Shown here: piece after piece, positions 10,456 through 18,820 of the stretch
Layout: each line of letters starts with the position of its first letter
Numbering within the stretch: the first letter of the stretch is position 1
Source of the DNA: CAVTOO01 sp963736355
GTDB lineage: Bacteria > Pseudomonadota > Alphaproteobacteria > Rhizobiales > Xanthobacteraceae
DNA length: 64,000 nt
Assembly: GCA_963736355.1 (NCBI GenBank)
Contig: CAVTOO010000004.1
Coordinates: forward strand, 1-64,000
Direction: 5' to 3'
The notes under the pieces: generated by a model
Told to the model about the DNA's origin: nothing
The model's input: only the letters and a program-made list of their open reading frames with translations
Databases searched by the model: none
Program-made: the position numbers and the translations under genes

Positions 10456-10801
10456 GTCGGTTTCTCCCTGGCGTTTCCCGTGGGCGTTGTGATTGCGTCG
10501 GCGTATGAAACGTCCGCGCGGGCCCTTGGGTGTCATGCTAGCGGCGCGGCGAGGGCGCGCAAGCGCAAACCCGAAAGTTTTTCGAAATCTGCGGCGCGGC
10601 GCAACAATGCATGCGAGGCGACAATCGCGGGCCGCCGGGGTTTGCTCACCGCATTGCGCCGACACGAAAATGCGAAGCCGTGCAAATGGATAAAGGCGTC
10701 GCGCCTTTTTCTCGTCGCAGGCTCTGCTATTGTCGCGCTGCAACGGCATGCGGGGCGGGGCTTCGCGGGCCTGTTTTTCTTTGATCTCTAAGAGGTGCCT
10801 T
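10456..10801. other. divergent intergenic region between tctC and an SDR gene
   Basis: This 346-bp gap separates two divergently transcribed genes, so it must carry both promoters. I see no clear sigma-70 boxes, no long palindrome and no convincing small gene. The GC content stays high. A regulator binding site for the tct operon is likely here but not identifiable by eye. Confidence 0.4.
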
Positions 10802-11590
10802 ATGAATCTCGATCTCGCAGGACAGCGCGTTCTCATCACCGGCGGCTCCAAGGGCATCGGCCGCGCGGTCGCGCAGGTGCTGGCCGAGGAGGGCTGCGAT
10901 CTTGTGCTGTGCGCGCGCGACAAGGCCGCGCTCGACGACACCGCGAACGCCATCCGCTCAAAGCATCAGGTCAATGTCGCCGTCGTCGCCGCCGATCTCT
11001 CCAGTGACGCCGCTGTGCGCAGCGTGGCGGCGCAGGCAGGCCAGCTCGATATTCTCGTCAACAATGCCGGTGCGATTCCCGCCGGCGATCTGATGACGGT
11101 CGATGACGCGACATGGCGCAGGGCGTGGGATCTGAAAGTGTTCGGCTTCATCTCGCTGTGCCGCGCCGTCTATCCGCAGATGGCCGCGCGGGGCAAGGGC
11201 GTCATCGTCAATGTCATCGGCAGCGCCGGCGAGCGGTTTCCGCACGGCTACATCGCAGGAGCCGCGGGCAATGCCAGCCTGATGGCGTTCTCGCGCGCGC
11301 TCGGCTCGGCCAGCGCCAGCGATGGCATACGCGTCGTCGGCCTCAACCCCGGTCCGGTCGCCACCACGCGGCTTGAGACGCAAAGCCGCGTCCATGCGGC
11401 GAAACAATTCGGCGATCCCGAACTCTGGCGCGAATTGTTCGCCGAGATGCCGTTCGGCCGGCCGGCCGAGCCGCGCGAGATCGCCGATGTCGTGGCGTTC
11501 CTCGCAAGCCCGCGCGCGTCCTACATCAGCGGCACCATCATCACCGTGGACGGCGGCGGCAAGCAGCCGGGCAAACCGGCGGCCAAATAA
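10802..11590 (+). CDS. SDR family oxidoreductase lacking the catalytic lysine
   Basis: A 262-residue Rossmann-fold protein with intact cofactor motif TGGSKGIG (13-20), NNAG (87-90) and Ser141. Tyr150 is followed by IAGA, so the Lys of YxxxK (position 154) is replaced by Ala. The C-terminal SDR segment (DVVAFLASPRASYISGTIITVDGGG) is normal. The enzyme may use a different proton relay, or bind nucleotide without classical dehydrogenase activity. The start ATG follows CTAAGAGGTGCCTT, a reasonable ribosome site. It is divergent from the tct operon and not closely related to the tandem SDR pair at 1.7-3.2 kb. Confidence 0.82.
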   Translation: MNLDLAGQRVLITGGSKGIGRAVAQVLAEEGCDLVLCARDKAALDDTANAIRSKHQVNVAVVAADLSSDAAVRSVAAQAGQLDILVNNAGAIPAGDLMTVDDATWRRAWDLKVFGFISLCRAVYPQMAARGKGVIVNVIGSAGERFPHGYIAGAAGNASLMAFSRALGSASASDGIRVVGLNPGPVATTRLETQSRVHAAKQFGDPELWRELFAEMPFGRPAEPREIADVVAFLASPRASYISGTIITVDGGGKQPGKPAAK

Positions 11591-11755
11591 AGTCGGTACC
11601 GACGGCGGTGATGGGTTGCGGTCACGGTCTCGCCGCATCGCCGCCGGATTGGTTGAGATCGGGCCTCAATCGTGTTCGTCGAATTGTCGTTTGACAGGCC
11701 AACGGCGGTTTGTTTTGTGGTCTCGTTCTTGACAGAGAACTCGCGGACGGCAGGC

Positions 11756-13138
11756 ATGTGGATCAACGCAATGCGGAAATGGTGGCTGGGGCTTGTGCCC
11801 CTGGCTCTCATTCTTGCTTTGGCGGCCTTCCGGCATACCCGCACCATCGAAGCCGGTCTGACGACCCGCGCCAACGCCGCGTTGTCCGGCGTTCTCCTCA
11901 ACGATGTGAAGATCACGGCCCACGGGCGTGACCTTGAACTGGCGGCAAGTGCGTTCACCGAGCAGGGCCGTCGCGGCGCGCTCGCCATTGCCGAGGGTGT
12001 GGCCGGCGTCCGCCGCGTCAACGATGAAACGCGCCTCTTGCCCCAGGTCGGCCCCTACACATGGTCGGCGCGGCGCGACGTCAACCAGATCGTGCTCGAA
12101 GGCCATGTGCCGTTGCCGGAGGTACGCGACGGCCTGGCTGAAACCGCGCGGCGCGCCGGCGGCAATCTGCCGCTCGTCGACCGCACGATTTACAGCCGCG
12201 GTGCGCCGTCGAATTTCGAAGCGGCGGCACGCCTCCTCGCCGCCGAGCTGACGCGCCTGTCCGGCGGCGAGATCGCGATGTCGGATGGTGCGGTGAAAGT
12301 CAGCGGCATGGCGCGCGAACCGGGTGGACGCGAGGCCATTCTGCTGGCGCTGCGCAATCTGCCCCAGGGTTTCACGGTGACGACCGACATCAAGGCGCCG
12401 CCCTATGTCTTCCAGGCCAACAAGGATCCGGTCTCGGGCACGGTCACCTTGAGCGGCAACGCGCCCGACAATGGCCGCCGCCAGATCGTGTCCGCGGCCG
12501 CGCGCAAATTCTTCAGCGAGGTCATCATCGACAATCTTCGCGTCAGTCTCGGTGCGCCGGTGGGATTTACCAATGCCGCCGTCACGGCGCTCGGCGACCT
12601 GTCGCGGCTGTCGACCGGCTCTCTCGTCATCTCCGACCGCACGGTGAAGCTGTCGGGCGATGCGTTCTACGAGGCCGCGGCCGTGCAAATCCGCTCGACG
12701 CTGCAGAGCCGCCTGCCGCAGGGCTGGCAGGCCCAGCTGGAAATCTCGGTGCGGCCGCTGGCGGCGCCGGTGGATTCGGCGGTGTGCCAGCGGCTGTTCT
12801 CGGAGATTCTGGCCAAGGGCTATATCCGCTTCGAGTCGGCGCATGCGGTCATCGATGCCGATTCTCATGCCTTGCTGGACCAGCTCGCGGCCGTGGCGCT
12901 GCGCTGCCCGACGACACAGGTCGAAGTCGGCGGTCATACCAATTCAGACGGCGACGAGCAGGCCAACATGGCGTTGTCACAACGCCGTGCTCAAACCGTC
13001 GTCGATTATCTTGTCGCCGCCGGCCTGTCGGCCGATCGCCTCGTCGCGGTCGGTTTTGGCGAAACCCGCCCGATTGCGGCCAACGACACCATCGACGGCA
13101 AGACGCGTAACCGCCGCATCGAATTCACGGTGAAATGA
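11756..13138 (+). CDS. BON-like / OmpA-MotB domain membrane-anchored protein
   Basis: A 460-residue protein with a single N-terminal membrane segment (about residues 8-24, WWLGLVPLALILALAAF) and a large periplasmic part. The middle contains repeated BON-like units (for example VNQIVLEGHVPLPEVRDGL, TVTLSGNAPDNGRRQ, TVKLSGDAFYE). The last 110 residues are an OmpA C-terminal peptidoglycan-binding domain (VEVGGHTNSDGDEQAN ... LSQRRAQTVVDYL ... DGKTRNRRIEF). The architecture recalls mycobacterial ArfA. It probably tethers the inner membrane to the wall. It is followed directly by a small membrane protein gene starting at the next base after its stop. Confidence 0.8.
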   Translation: MWINAMRKWWLGLVPLALILALAAFRHTRTIEAGLTTRANAALSGVLLNDVKITAHGRDLELAASAFTEQGRRGALAIAEGVAGVRRVNDETRLLPQVGPYTWSARRDVNQIVLEGHVPLPEVRDGLAETARRAGGNLPLVDRTIYSRGAPSNFEAAARLLAAELTRLSGGEIAMSDGAVKVSGMAREPGGREAILLALRNLPQGFTVTTDIKAPPYVFQANKDPVSGTVTLSGNAPDNGRRQIVSAAARKFFSEVIIDNLRVSLGAPVGFTNAAVTALGDLSRLSTGSLVISDRTVKLSGDAFYEAAAVQIRSTLQSRLPQGWQAQLEISVRPLAAPVDSAVCQRLFSEILAKGYIRFESAHAVIDADSHALLDQLAAVALRCPTTQVEVGGHTNSDGDEQANMALSQRRAQTVVDYLVAAGLSADRLVAVGFGETRPIAANDTIDGKTRNRRIEFTVK

Positions 13139-13453
13139 ATGATGTATCTGGCGCAGTTTCATCCGGGATCGGTGGCGGCGGCGGCGCTGCTCGGCCTGGC
13201 GGTCGGCTGGATTGCGCCCGCGCATCGCGGCGCCGGCTTGCCGCGGCAGGGCTTGCTCTATGCCGTGGCGCTCATCGCGATTGCCGTCGCTTTGGTGGCG
13301 GGCCGCGTCGTTCCGGGGCGTCAGGGTTACTGGCTCGATCTTGGTGTTCTGCTGCTGGCTGCCTATCTTATAGCCTGTGCCGTCGGCACGGGCCTTCGGG
13401 GTCTTTTGATCGCGCATCAGAGCCGGCGCAGCCCGCCGCAGCAGGGGACGTAA
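13139..13453 (+). CDS. small membrane protein of unknown function
   Basis: A 104-residue protein with three hydrophobic stretches (about residues 10-26, 38-56 and 66-88). It starts immediately after the stop of the OmpA/BON gene, so co-translation is likely and a functional link to the envelope protein is plausible. I recognise no family. Confidence 0.6.
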   Translation: MMYLAQFHPGSVAAAALLGLAVGWIAPAHRGAGLPRQGLLYAVALIAIAVALVAGRVVPGRQGYWLDLGVLLLAAYLIACAVGTGLRGLLIAHQSRRSPPQQGT

Positions 13454-13556
13454 ACCACGCGCGGCCTTCGGACGCGGATCGGCCATGGAATGGTCGCGGC
13501 GGCCGTGGGCTTCTGCTATAGGCAAGCCAAGGCCGGTTCGCGCCAGCATGACGCAC

Positions 13557-13650
13557 GATAGCGTTTTCAAGCGAGGTGGTTACCGGCTCGCGTAAAGAAA
13601 ACGCGCCAAAACAAAAAGCAGGAGCCCGGCTTTGATTCCATCAAAGCCGG
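13557..13650 (+). repeat. composite repeat, copy A (GCGTTTTC...GAAAACGC plus CGGCTTTGA palindrome)
   Basis: A 94-bp element made of an inverted pair (GCGTTTTC ... GAAAACGC) enclosing GGTTACCGGCTCGCG, then a 10-bp perfect palindrome arm pair CCGGCTTTGA / TCAAAGCCGG. A second copy in the opposite orientation lies at 48593-48678. The copies match over nearly the whole length with scattered substitutions. It lies in the gap before the flippase-like gene. Confidence 0.75.
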
Positions 13651-13722
13651 AAAGGCTCCGAAAAAGGCTTCAGAGGGTTGGCACCGGCGCAGGAGAGTGC
13701 GCCGCGCCGTAGTGGAGTTGCA

Positions 13723-14760
13723 ATGCCGGAGGCACTTGGCAGGCTGGTTGCGTTCCTGCGCGAGAAGCAGATCTTGCACAGGCTTGGCGTCGTCATCAGC
13801 CTGTCGATCATTGCTTTCGCGTTCTACATCCTCTTTCACATCGTCAAAAAAATCGACCCCGACAAGCTTTTGCTTGCGCTGGCCAAGACCGACCCGAAAT
13901 CGGTGGCGCTGGCGGCTTTGGCGGTTGCGGCGGGATATTTCACGCTGACCTTTTACGATCTGTTCGCGCTGCGCACGATCGGCCGCAATGACGTGCCCTA
14001 TCGGATCGCCGCACTGGCGGGCTTCACCAGCTATGCGGTTGGCCACAATGTCGGGGCGAGTGTCTTCACAGGTGGCGCGGTTCGCTACCGCGTCTATTCG
14101 GCGTGGAATCTCGATGCCATCGAGGTGGCGAAGATCTGCTTCATCGCCGGGCTGACCTTCTGGCTTGGCAATGCCACGGTCCTTGGACTCGGCATCCTCA
14201 TTCATCCCGAAGCCATTCACCAATTGCCGATCTGGCTGAGCCGCGCCTTTGCTCTGATGGTCCTCGTTGTCCTGTGCGCTTATGTCGTGTGGGTCTGGAT
14301 CAAGCCGCGCCAGGTTGGCGGCGGCCAGTGGACGGTGACGCTACCCGGCGGGCCGTTGACCTTGCTGCAGATCGTGATTGGCATCGTTGATCTCGGATTC
14401 TGCGCGTTGGCCATGTACGTGCTGGTGCCGGCTTCGCCGCATGTTGACTTCATCACGGTTGCGGTGATTTTCGTCGCCGCGACGCTGCTCGGTTTCGCCA
14501 GCCATTCGCCGGGAGGCCTTGGCGTCTTCGATACTGCGATGCTGGTGGGCTTGTGGCATTTCGACCAGACCGAGCTTCTCGCCGGGCTGCTGCTGTTCCG
14601 CATACTCTATTACATTACGCCGTTTGCGATTTCGCTCGCCATTCTTGCCATTCGCGAGACGTCCATCGGCGTTCGCCGCCGCCGCCGGCTGGCGCGGGAA
14701 GCGGCGATGGTGGCGCATGGCTCGCCGTCCGACGACAAAGCCCCATCGGCTGGCCTGTAA
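13723..14760 (+). CDS. lysylphosphatidylglycerol synthase TM domain / UPF0104 family membrane protein
   Basis: A 345-residue integral membrane protein with about eight helices. It carries the family signature GHNVGASVFTGGAVRYRVYS (residues about 107-126), the later strongly conserved glycine-rich HSPGGLGVFD and an RILYY motif. These mark the flippase-like domain shared by the MprF N-terminus and the AglD2/UPF0104 proteins. It lacks the soluble MprF synthase half, so it more likely moves a lipid-linked molecule than aminoacylates phosphatidylglycerol. A few upstream alternative starts exist; ATG 13723 is preceded by TGGAGTTGCA. The next gene, phoR, begins 12 bp downstream. Confidence 0.78.
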   Translation: MPEALGRLVAFLREKQILHRLGVVISLSIIAFAFYILFHIVKKIDPDKLLLALAKTDPKSVALAALAVAAGYFTLTFYDLFALRTIGRNDVPYRIAALAGFTSYAVGHNVGASVFTGGAVRYRVYSAWNLDAIEVAKICFIAGLTFWLGNATVLGLGILIHPEAIHQLPIWLSRAFALMVLVVLCAYVVWVWIKPRQVGGGQWTVTLPGGPLTLLQIVIGIVDLGFCALAMYVLVPASPHVDFITVAVIFVAATLLGFASHSPGGLGVFDTAMLVGLWHFDQTELLAGLLLFRILYYITPFAISLAILAIRETSIGVRRRRRLAREAAMVAHGSPSDDKAPSAGL

Positions 14761-14772
14761 CCGGACCCTGTC

Positions 14773-16053
14773 ATGACGATGATCGGAGAACCGGGCGACA
14801 GCATGAACGAGCGCAATCGGCGTTCGACCGGCTTCGCGGTTGTCTTCGTCGTTCTCCTGTTCGCCGGTCTTGCTGCCAGCGGCGTCATGGCGCCGACAAC
14901 GGCGGTGATCGTTGGCCTGTTGGCGGTAATCGCTTTGCTGCTGCCGTGGTGGTGGCGTGCAGGCGCCTCTGCCAAGCAGCGCTCGCCCGACGCGCCGCGC
15001 GTTGCGCAGGACGATATTCTGCAAGGCGTGATCGCCAGTCTGCCGGATCCGACCATCCTGCTCGATGGCGACGGCCGGGTTTTGCATTTCAATGCGCTGG
15101 CGCGGGAGCTTGCGCCGGCTTTGCGCGCCGGCGAGCCTGCTCTGTTCGCCTTGCGCGCGCCGGAAATCGTCACGGCGCTGCGGCAGGTCGTGGCCGACGG
15201 CACCATGCAGAGCCTCGAATATGTCCAGCGCGTCTCGCCCGAACGCTGGATGGAATTGATCGTGATGCCGCTGGTCGTGCGGCGCCGCGATACTGGCGGC
15301 GCGCATTACTCGCTTCTGACGTTTCGCGACCAGACGCCGCTGCGCAGTGTCGAGAAGATGCGCGCCGATTTCGTCGCCAACGCCAGCCACGAATTGCGCA
15401 CGCCGCTGGCCGCGCTGTCCGGCTTCATCGACACGCTTCTTGGCCCTGCGCGCAACGACGAAGCCGCGCGTGAACGATTCCTCGGCATCATGCAGGCGCA
15501 GGCCAATCGCATGGCGCGCCTGATCGACGATTTGCTGTCGTTATCGCGGATCGAGCTTGCGGCGCATTCGCGGCCGCAGACACTCATCGATGTCGTTCCG
15601 ATCGTGCGTCAGGTCGCGGACGGGCTGGAGCCCTTGGCGCGCGAGCGTCATGTGGCTGTCATCATCGAGGCGCCGCAGGAGCCGGCGCTTGTTCCCGGCG
15701 ATCGCGACGATCTGCTGCGCCTGTTCGAGAACCTGATCGAGAACGCCCTGAAATACGGTGCGACCGGCGAGAAAATTGTCGTGTCCTTCGCCGACGCGGC
15801 GGCGCCCGACGGCACCCCGGAACTGCGCGTGGCCGTGCGCGATTTCGGTCCGGGCATCGCGCCCCAGCATCTGCCGCGCCTGACCGAGCGCTTCTATCGC
15901 GTCGATGCCGGCGAAAGCCGCGCCCAGGGCGGAACAGGCCTCGGCCTGGCACTGGTGAAGCACATCCTGAACCGCCATCGTGGCCGGATGCTCATCGAAA
16001 GCGTGCTGGGCGAGGGCGCAACCTTCACGGCTTGCCTGCCGAAATCCATTTGA
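14773..16053 (+). CDS. phoR: phosphate regulon sensor histidine kinase PhoR
   Basis: A 426-residue sensor kinase. Two adjacent hydrophobic helices (about residues 20-38 and 42-61) form a membrane hairpin with almost no periplasmic domain, as in PhoR. A PAS-like domain follows (about 80-190). The H box is NASHELRTPLAAL with His206, the N box NLIENALKYG, G1 DFGPGIAP, F FYRVD and G2 GGTGLGLAL. It phosphorylates PhoB when phosphate is scarce and is silenced through PhoU/PstB. The order phoR-pstS-pstC-pstA-pstB-phoU-phoB around it supports the name. Confidence 0.9.
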   Translation: MTMIGEPGDSMNERNRRSTGFAVVFVVLLFAGLAASGVMAPTTAVIVGLLAVIALLLPWWWRAGASAKQRSPDAPRVAQDDILQGVIASLPDPTILLDGDGRVLHFNALARELAPALRAGEPALFALRAPEIVTALRQVVADGTMQSLEYVQRVSPERWMELIVMPLVVRRRDTGGAHYSLLTFRDQTPLRSVEKMRADFVANASHELRTPLAALSGFIDTLLGPARNDEAARERFLGIMQAQANRMARLIDDLLSLSRIELAAHSRPQTLIDVVPIVRQVADGLEPLARERHVAVIIEAPQEPALVPGDRDDLLRLFENLIENALKYGATGEKIVVSFADAAAPDGTPELRVAVRDFGPGIAPQHLPRLTERFYRVDAGESRAQGGTGLGLALVKHILNRHRGRMLIESVLGEGATFTACLPKSI

Positions 16054-16096
16054 TTCACAGCGCGGTTCCAGATTGCTGAATATTTTCAGCATCTTG

Positions 16097-16127
16097 CAGT
16101 GTCATGTGGTTGTCATCCAATCATCAT
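16097..16127 (+). promoter_or_regulatory. Pho box upstream of pstS
   Basis: Two TGTCAT direct repeats begin at 16100 and 16111, exactly 11 bp apart. A weaker third half (CATCAT) starts at 16122, again 11 bp on. This is the tandem 11-bp arrangement that phosphorylated PhoB binds. It lies about 200 bp upstream of the pstS start and 45 bp after the phoR stop, so the pst operon has its own phosphate-responsive promoter. Confidence 0.8.
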
Positions 16128-16324
16128 AAAAGCTTTGTCGTTGGCTCCTACTGACGGGCCGTGCCTGAGAAGCAAGTCGCGGCAAGCCCGATCAGTCAGC
16201 CCAACTTAACGGGGCATCGATGACGCAGATCGGCCTTGCTCCGAAACAACCGGCGGTCTGCCAGAGACGTTCGCAAGAGATTCTGCGCCGACCGCCATCG
16301 AGCCGTCATCAACAGGAGAGACCC

Positions 16325-17376
16325 TTGAAAACCAGCATCATTTTCCGCTCATGCCTCATCGCCGCCGTTGGCGCGACGATCGCTGGCGCGGCCGAAGCGC
16401 GCGACCAGATCCGCGTTGTCGGTTCCTCCACTGTCTATCCCTTCACCACCACCGTCGCCGAGCAGTTCGGCAAGTCGGGCGGCACCAAGACCCCGGTCGT
16501 CGAGTCGACCGGCACCGGCGGCGGCATGAAGCTGTTCTGCGCCGGCGTCGGCGAAGGCCATCCCGATGCGACCAACGCCTCGCGCGCCATGAAGAAGAGC
16601 GAGTTCGACGATTGCCAGAAGAACGGCGTCAAGGACATCGTCGAGATCAAGATCGGCTTCGACGGCCTGACGCTCGCCCAGTCCAAGCAGGGCCCGGACA
16701 TGAAGCTGACGCTGGGCCAGCTCTTCCTCGCGCTCGCCAAGGAAGTGCCGGGCGCCGACGGCAAGCTCGTCGCCAACCCGAACAAGAACTGGTCGGACAT
16801 CGACAAGTCGCTGCCGAACACCAAGATCGAGGTGCTCGGCCCGCCGCCGACCTCCGGCACGCGCGACTCGCTGCACGAGCTGTTCATGGAAAAGGGCGCC
16901 GAGCAGCTCCCGGCCCTGGCTGCGCTCAAGAAGGCCGATGCCAAGGCTGTTCGAAAAGGCCTGGAAGACGCTGCGTGAAGACGGCGACTATGTCGAAGCC
17001 GGCGAAAACGACAACGTCATCGTCCAGAAGCTCGAAGCCAACAAGAACGCCTTCGGCGTGTTCGGCTACTCCTTCCTCGAGGAAAACGCCGCCAAGCTGA
17101 AGGGCGTTCCGTTCAACGGCGCTCGTGCCGACGTTCGAGACGATCGCATCGGGCAAGTACGAAGGCGCGCGTCCGCTGTTCGTCTACATCAAGAAGCAGC
17201 ACGTCGGCGTCGTGCCGGGCCTCGACAAGTTCGCGGCCGAGTACGTGTCGACCAAGGCGCTTGGCGAAGACGGCTATCTCGCCAAGAAGGGTCTCGTCAC
17301 GCTGCCGAAGGCCGAGCTCGAAGCCGTTCGCAAGGCGGTCACGGGTTTCGTGCCGATGCAGCAGCCCAGCTCCTGA
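16325..17376 (+). CDS. pstS: phosphate ABC transporter substrate-binding protein PstS, two apparent frameshifts
   Basis: A periplasmic phosphate receptor of about 350 residues. I choose TTG 16325 (MKTSIIFRSCLIAAVGAT) because GGAGAG lies just upstream and it opens directly into a signal peptide ending AEA. ATG 16220 would add 35 non-signal residues. The mature protein starts RDQIRVVGSSTVYPF, the phosphate-binding Ser/Thr loop, and has STGTGGGMKLFC and GPPPTSGTRDS. Single inserted bases at about 16944 (aaggctgttc) and 17122 (ggcgctcgtg) break the frame; both are repaired by deletion. The stop is at 17374-17376, ahead of a strong hairpin. Confidence 0.9.
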
Positions 17377-17395
17377 TCGTTCATCGATAAGACCT

Positions 17396-17419
17396 GAGGC
17401 GGCCCTTCGGGGCCGCCTC
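17396..17419 (+). terminator. stem-loop with UUCG tetraloop between pstS and pstC
   Basis: A perfect 10-bp stem (GAGGCGGCCC / GGGCCGCCTC) closed by TTCG, 20 bp after the pstS stop. It has no following T-run, so it is more likely a 3' stabiliser or partial attenuator than a full terminator. That fits the common need for more receptor than permease. Confidence 0.65.
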
Positions 17420-17440
17420 GGCGCCTGAGTTCAAGTTGTT

Positions 17441-18820
17441 GTGGGGGTTCCCTTGTCGCTGGTTTTATTCGTGAGCCTTCTGGTTCTGGCGACCGCCGGA
17501 TTTCTGGTCGGACGATCGCGTGCAGCGGCCGCCAACCGAACCGAGCGGCTCCATTCCCGGCCTCCGTATCACGGCGCGTTTGTTCTTCTGTGCGTTCTGA
17601 TCCCGATGCTGCTTATTCTCGTCGTGGGAATTCCGGTCGCGAACCACCTCGTCGAGGTGCAGGCGCTGACCGCGCTCGATCCCACGTTGCTCGATGACAG
17701 CCTGCGGCGCGGTGCGGCGTTGCGCGAGATTTTGTCGGCCGTCGCCGGGCAGTATTCGGGCGAGGTGAGCCCAGCGCTGAAGCGCGCCGCCGATACCTAC
17801 ACCTCGTGGCGTTCGTTCTCGGATTATTTGATCCTTGCCGGCTCGATCATTTTCGGTCTTCTCGGCTTTGGCCTCGCGCTTCGGCAGTTCTCGGTCGCGC
17901 TGCGCGCGCGCAACCTCGTCGAGCGCGTCGTCAAGATCGCGCTGCTCGCCTGCGCCAGCGTCGCCGTGCTCACCACCATCGGCATCGTGTTCTCGGTGCT
18001 GTTCGAGACACTGCATTTCTTCCAAAAAGTGTCCCCGATCGAGTTTCTGTTCGGGCTGCACTGGAGCCCGCAGACCGCGATGCGCGCCGATCAGGGCGGC
18101 TCATCGGGCGCCTTCGGCATTGTGCCGCTGGTCGTCGGCACGCTTCTCATCACCACCATCGCGATGCTGGTCGCGGCTCCGATCGGGCTGTATGCCGCGA
18201 TCTTTCTTGCCGAATACGCCTCGCCGCGCGTCCGCGCCTGGGCCAAGCCGCTGCTCGAAATCCTCGCCGGTATCCCGACCGTGGTGCTCGGCTTCTTCGC
18301 GGCATTGTCGCTTGCGCCGTTCATCCGGGAAACCGGCGAGTCACTGGGGCTCAATGTTGCTTCGGAGAGCGCGCTCGCCGCAGGTCTTGTCATGGGCATG
18401 ATGATCATTCCGTTTGTGTCGTCATTGTCCGATGACGTCATCAATGCCGTGCCGCAGTCGCTGCGTGATGGCTCTTACGCGATGGGCGCGACCAAGTCTG
18501 AAACCATCAAGAAGGTTATTCTGCCGGCGGCGTTCGGCGGCATTGTCTCGGCCATGATGCTGGCGGTCAGCCGTGCGGTCGGTGAAACCATGATCGTGGT
18601 CATGGCGGCCGGTCTCGCAGGCAACCTGTCGTTTAATCCGCTCGACGCGGTGACGACCTTCACCGTGCAGATCAAGACCATTCTGGTCGGCGATCAGGAG
18701 TTCGACTCGGCCAAGACGCTCTCGGCCTTCGCGCTCGGCTTCGTGCTGTTCTTCTTTACTCTGATCCTCAACGTCATCGCCACGCAAACCGTCAAACGCT
18801 ATCGGGAACAATATGACTGA
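17441..18820 (+). CDS. pstC: phosphate ABC transporter permease PstC
   Basis: A 459-residue permease, longer than the about 320-residue enterobacterial PstC because of an extended N-terminus with an extra helix and a periplasmic insert (about residues 70-125). The C-terminal half has the ABC importer permease core (LLITTIAMLVAAPIGLYAAIFLAEY) and the EAA-type loop (GSYAMGATKSETIKKVILPAAFGGIVSA). It begins at GTG 17441 and its 3' end overlaps pstA by 8 bp. It forms the membrane channel with PstA. Confidence 0.9.
   Translation: MGVPLSLVLFVSLLVLATAGFLVGRSRAAAANRTERLHSRPPYHGAFVLLCVLIPMLLILVVGIPVANHLVEVQALTALDPTLLDDSLRRGAALREILSAVAGQYSGEVSPALKRAADTYTSWRSFSDYLILAGSIIFGLLGFGLALRQFSVALRARNLVERVVKIALLACASVAVLTTIGIVFSVLFETLHFFQKVSPIEFLFGLHWSPQTAMRADQGGSSGAFGIVPLVVGTLLITTIAMLVAAPIGLYAAIFLAEYASPRVRAWAKPLLEILAGIPTVVLGFFAALSLAPFIRETGESLGLNVASESALAAGLVMGMMIIPFVSSLSDDVINAVPQSLRDGSYAMGATKSETIKKVILPAAFGGIVSAMMLAVSRAVGETMIVVMAAGLAGNLSFNPLDAVTTFTVQIKTILVGDQEFDSAKTLSAFALGFVLFFFTLILNVIATQTVKRYREQYD

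Noticed and set aside
16220..16324. ATG 16220 as the pstS start
   Set aside because: It would place 35 polar residues ahead of the signal peptide. TTG 16325 has a ribosome site and leads directly into the signal.
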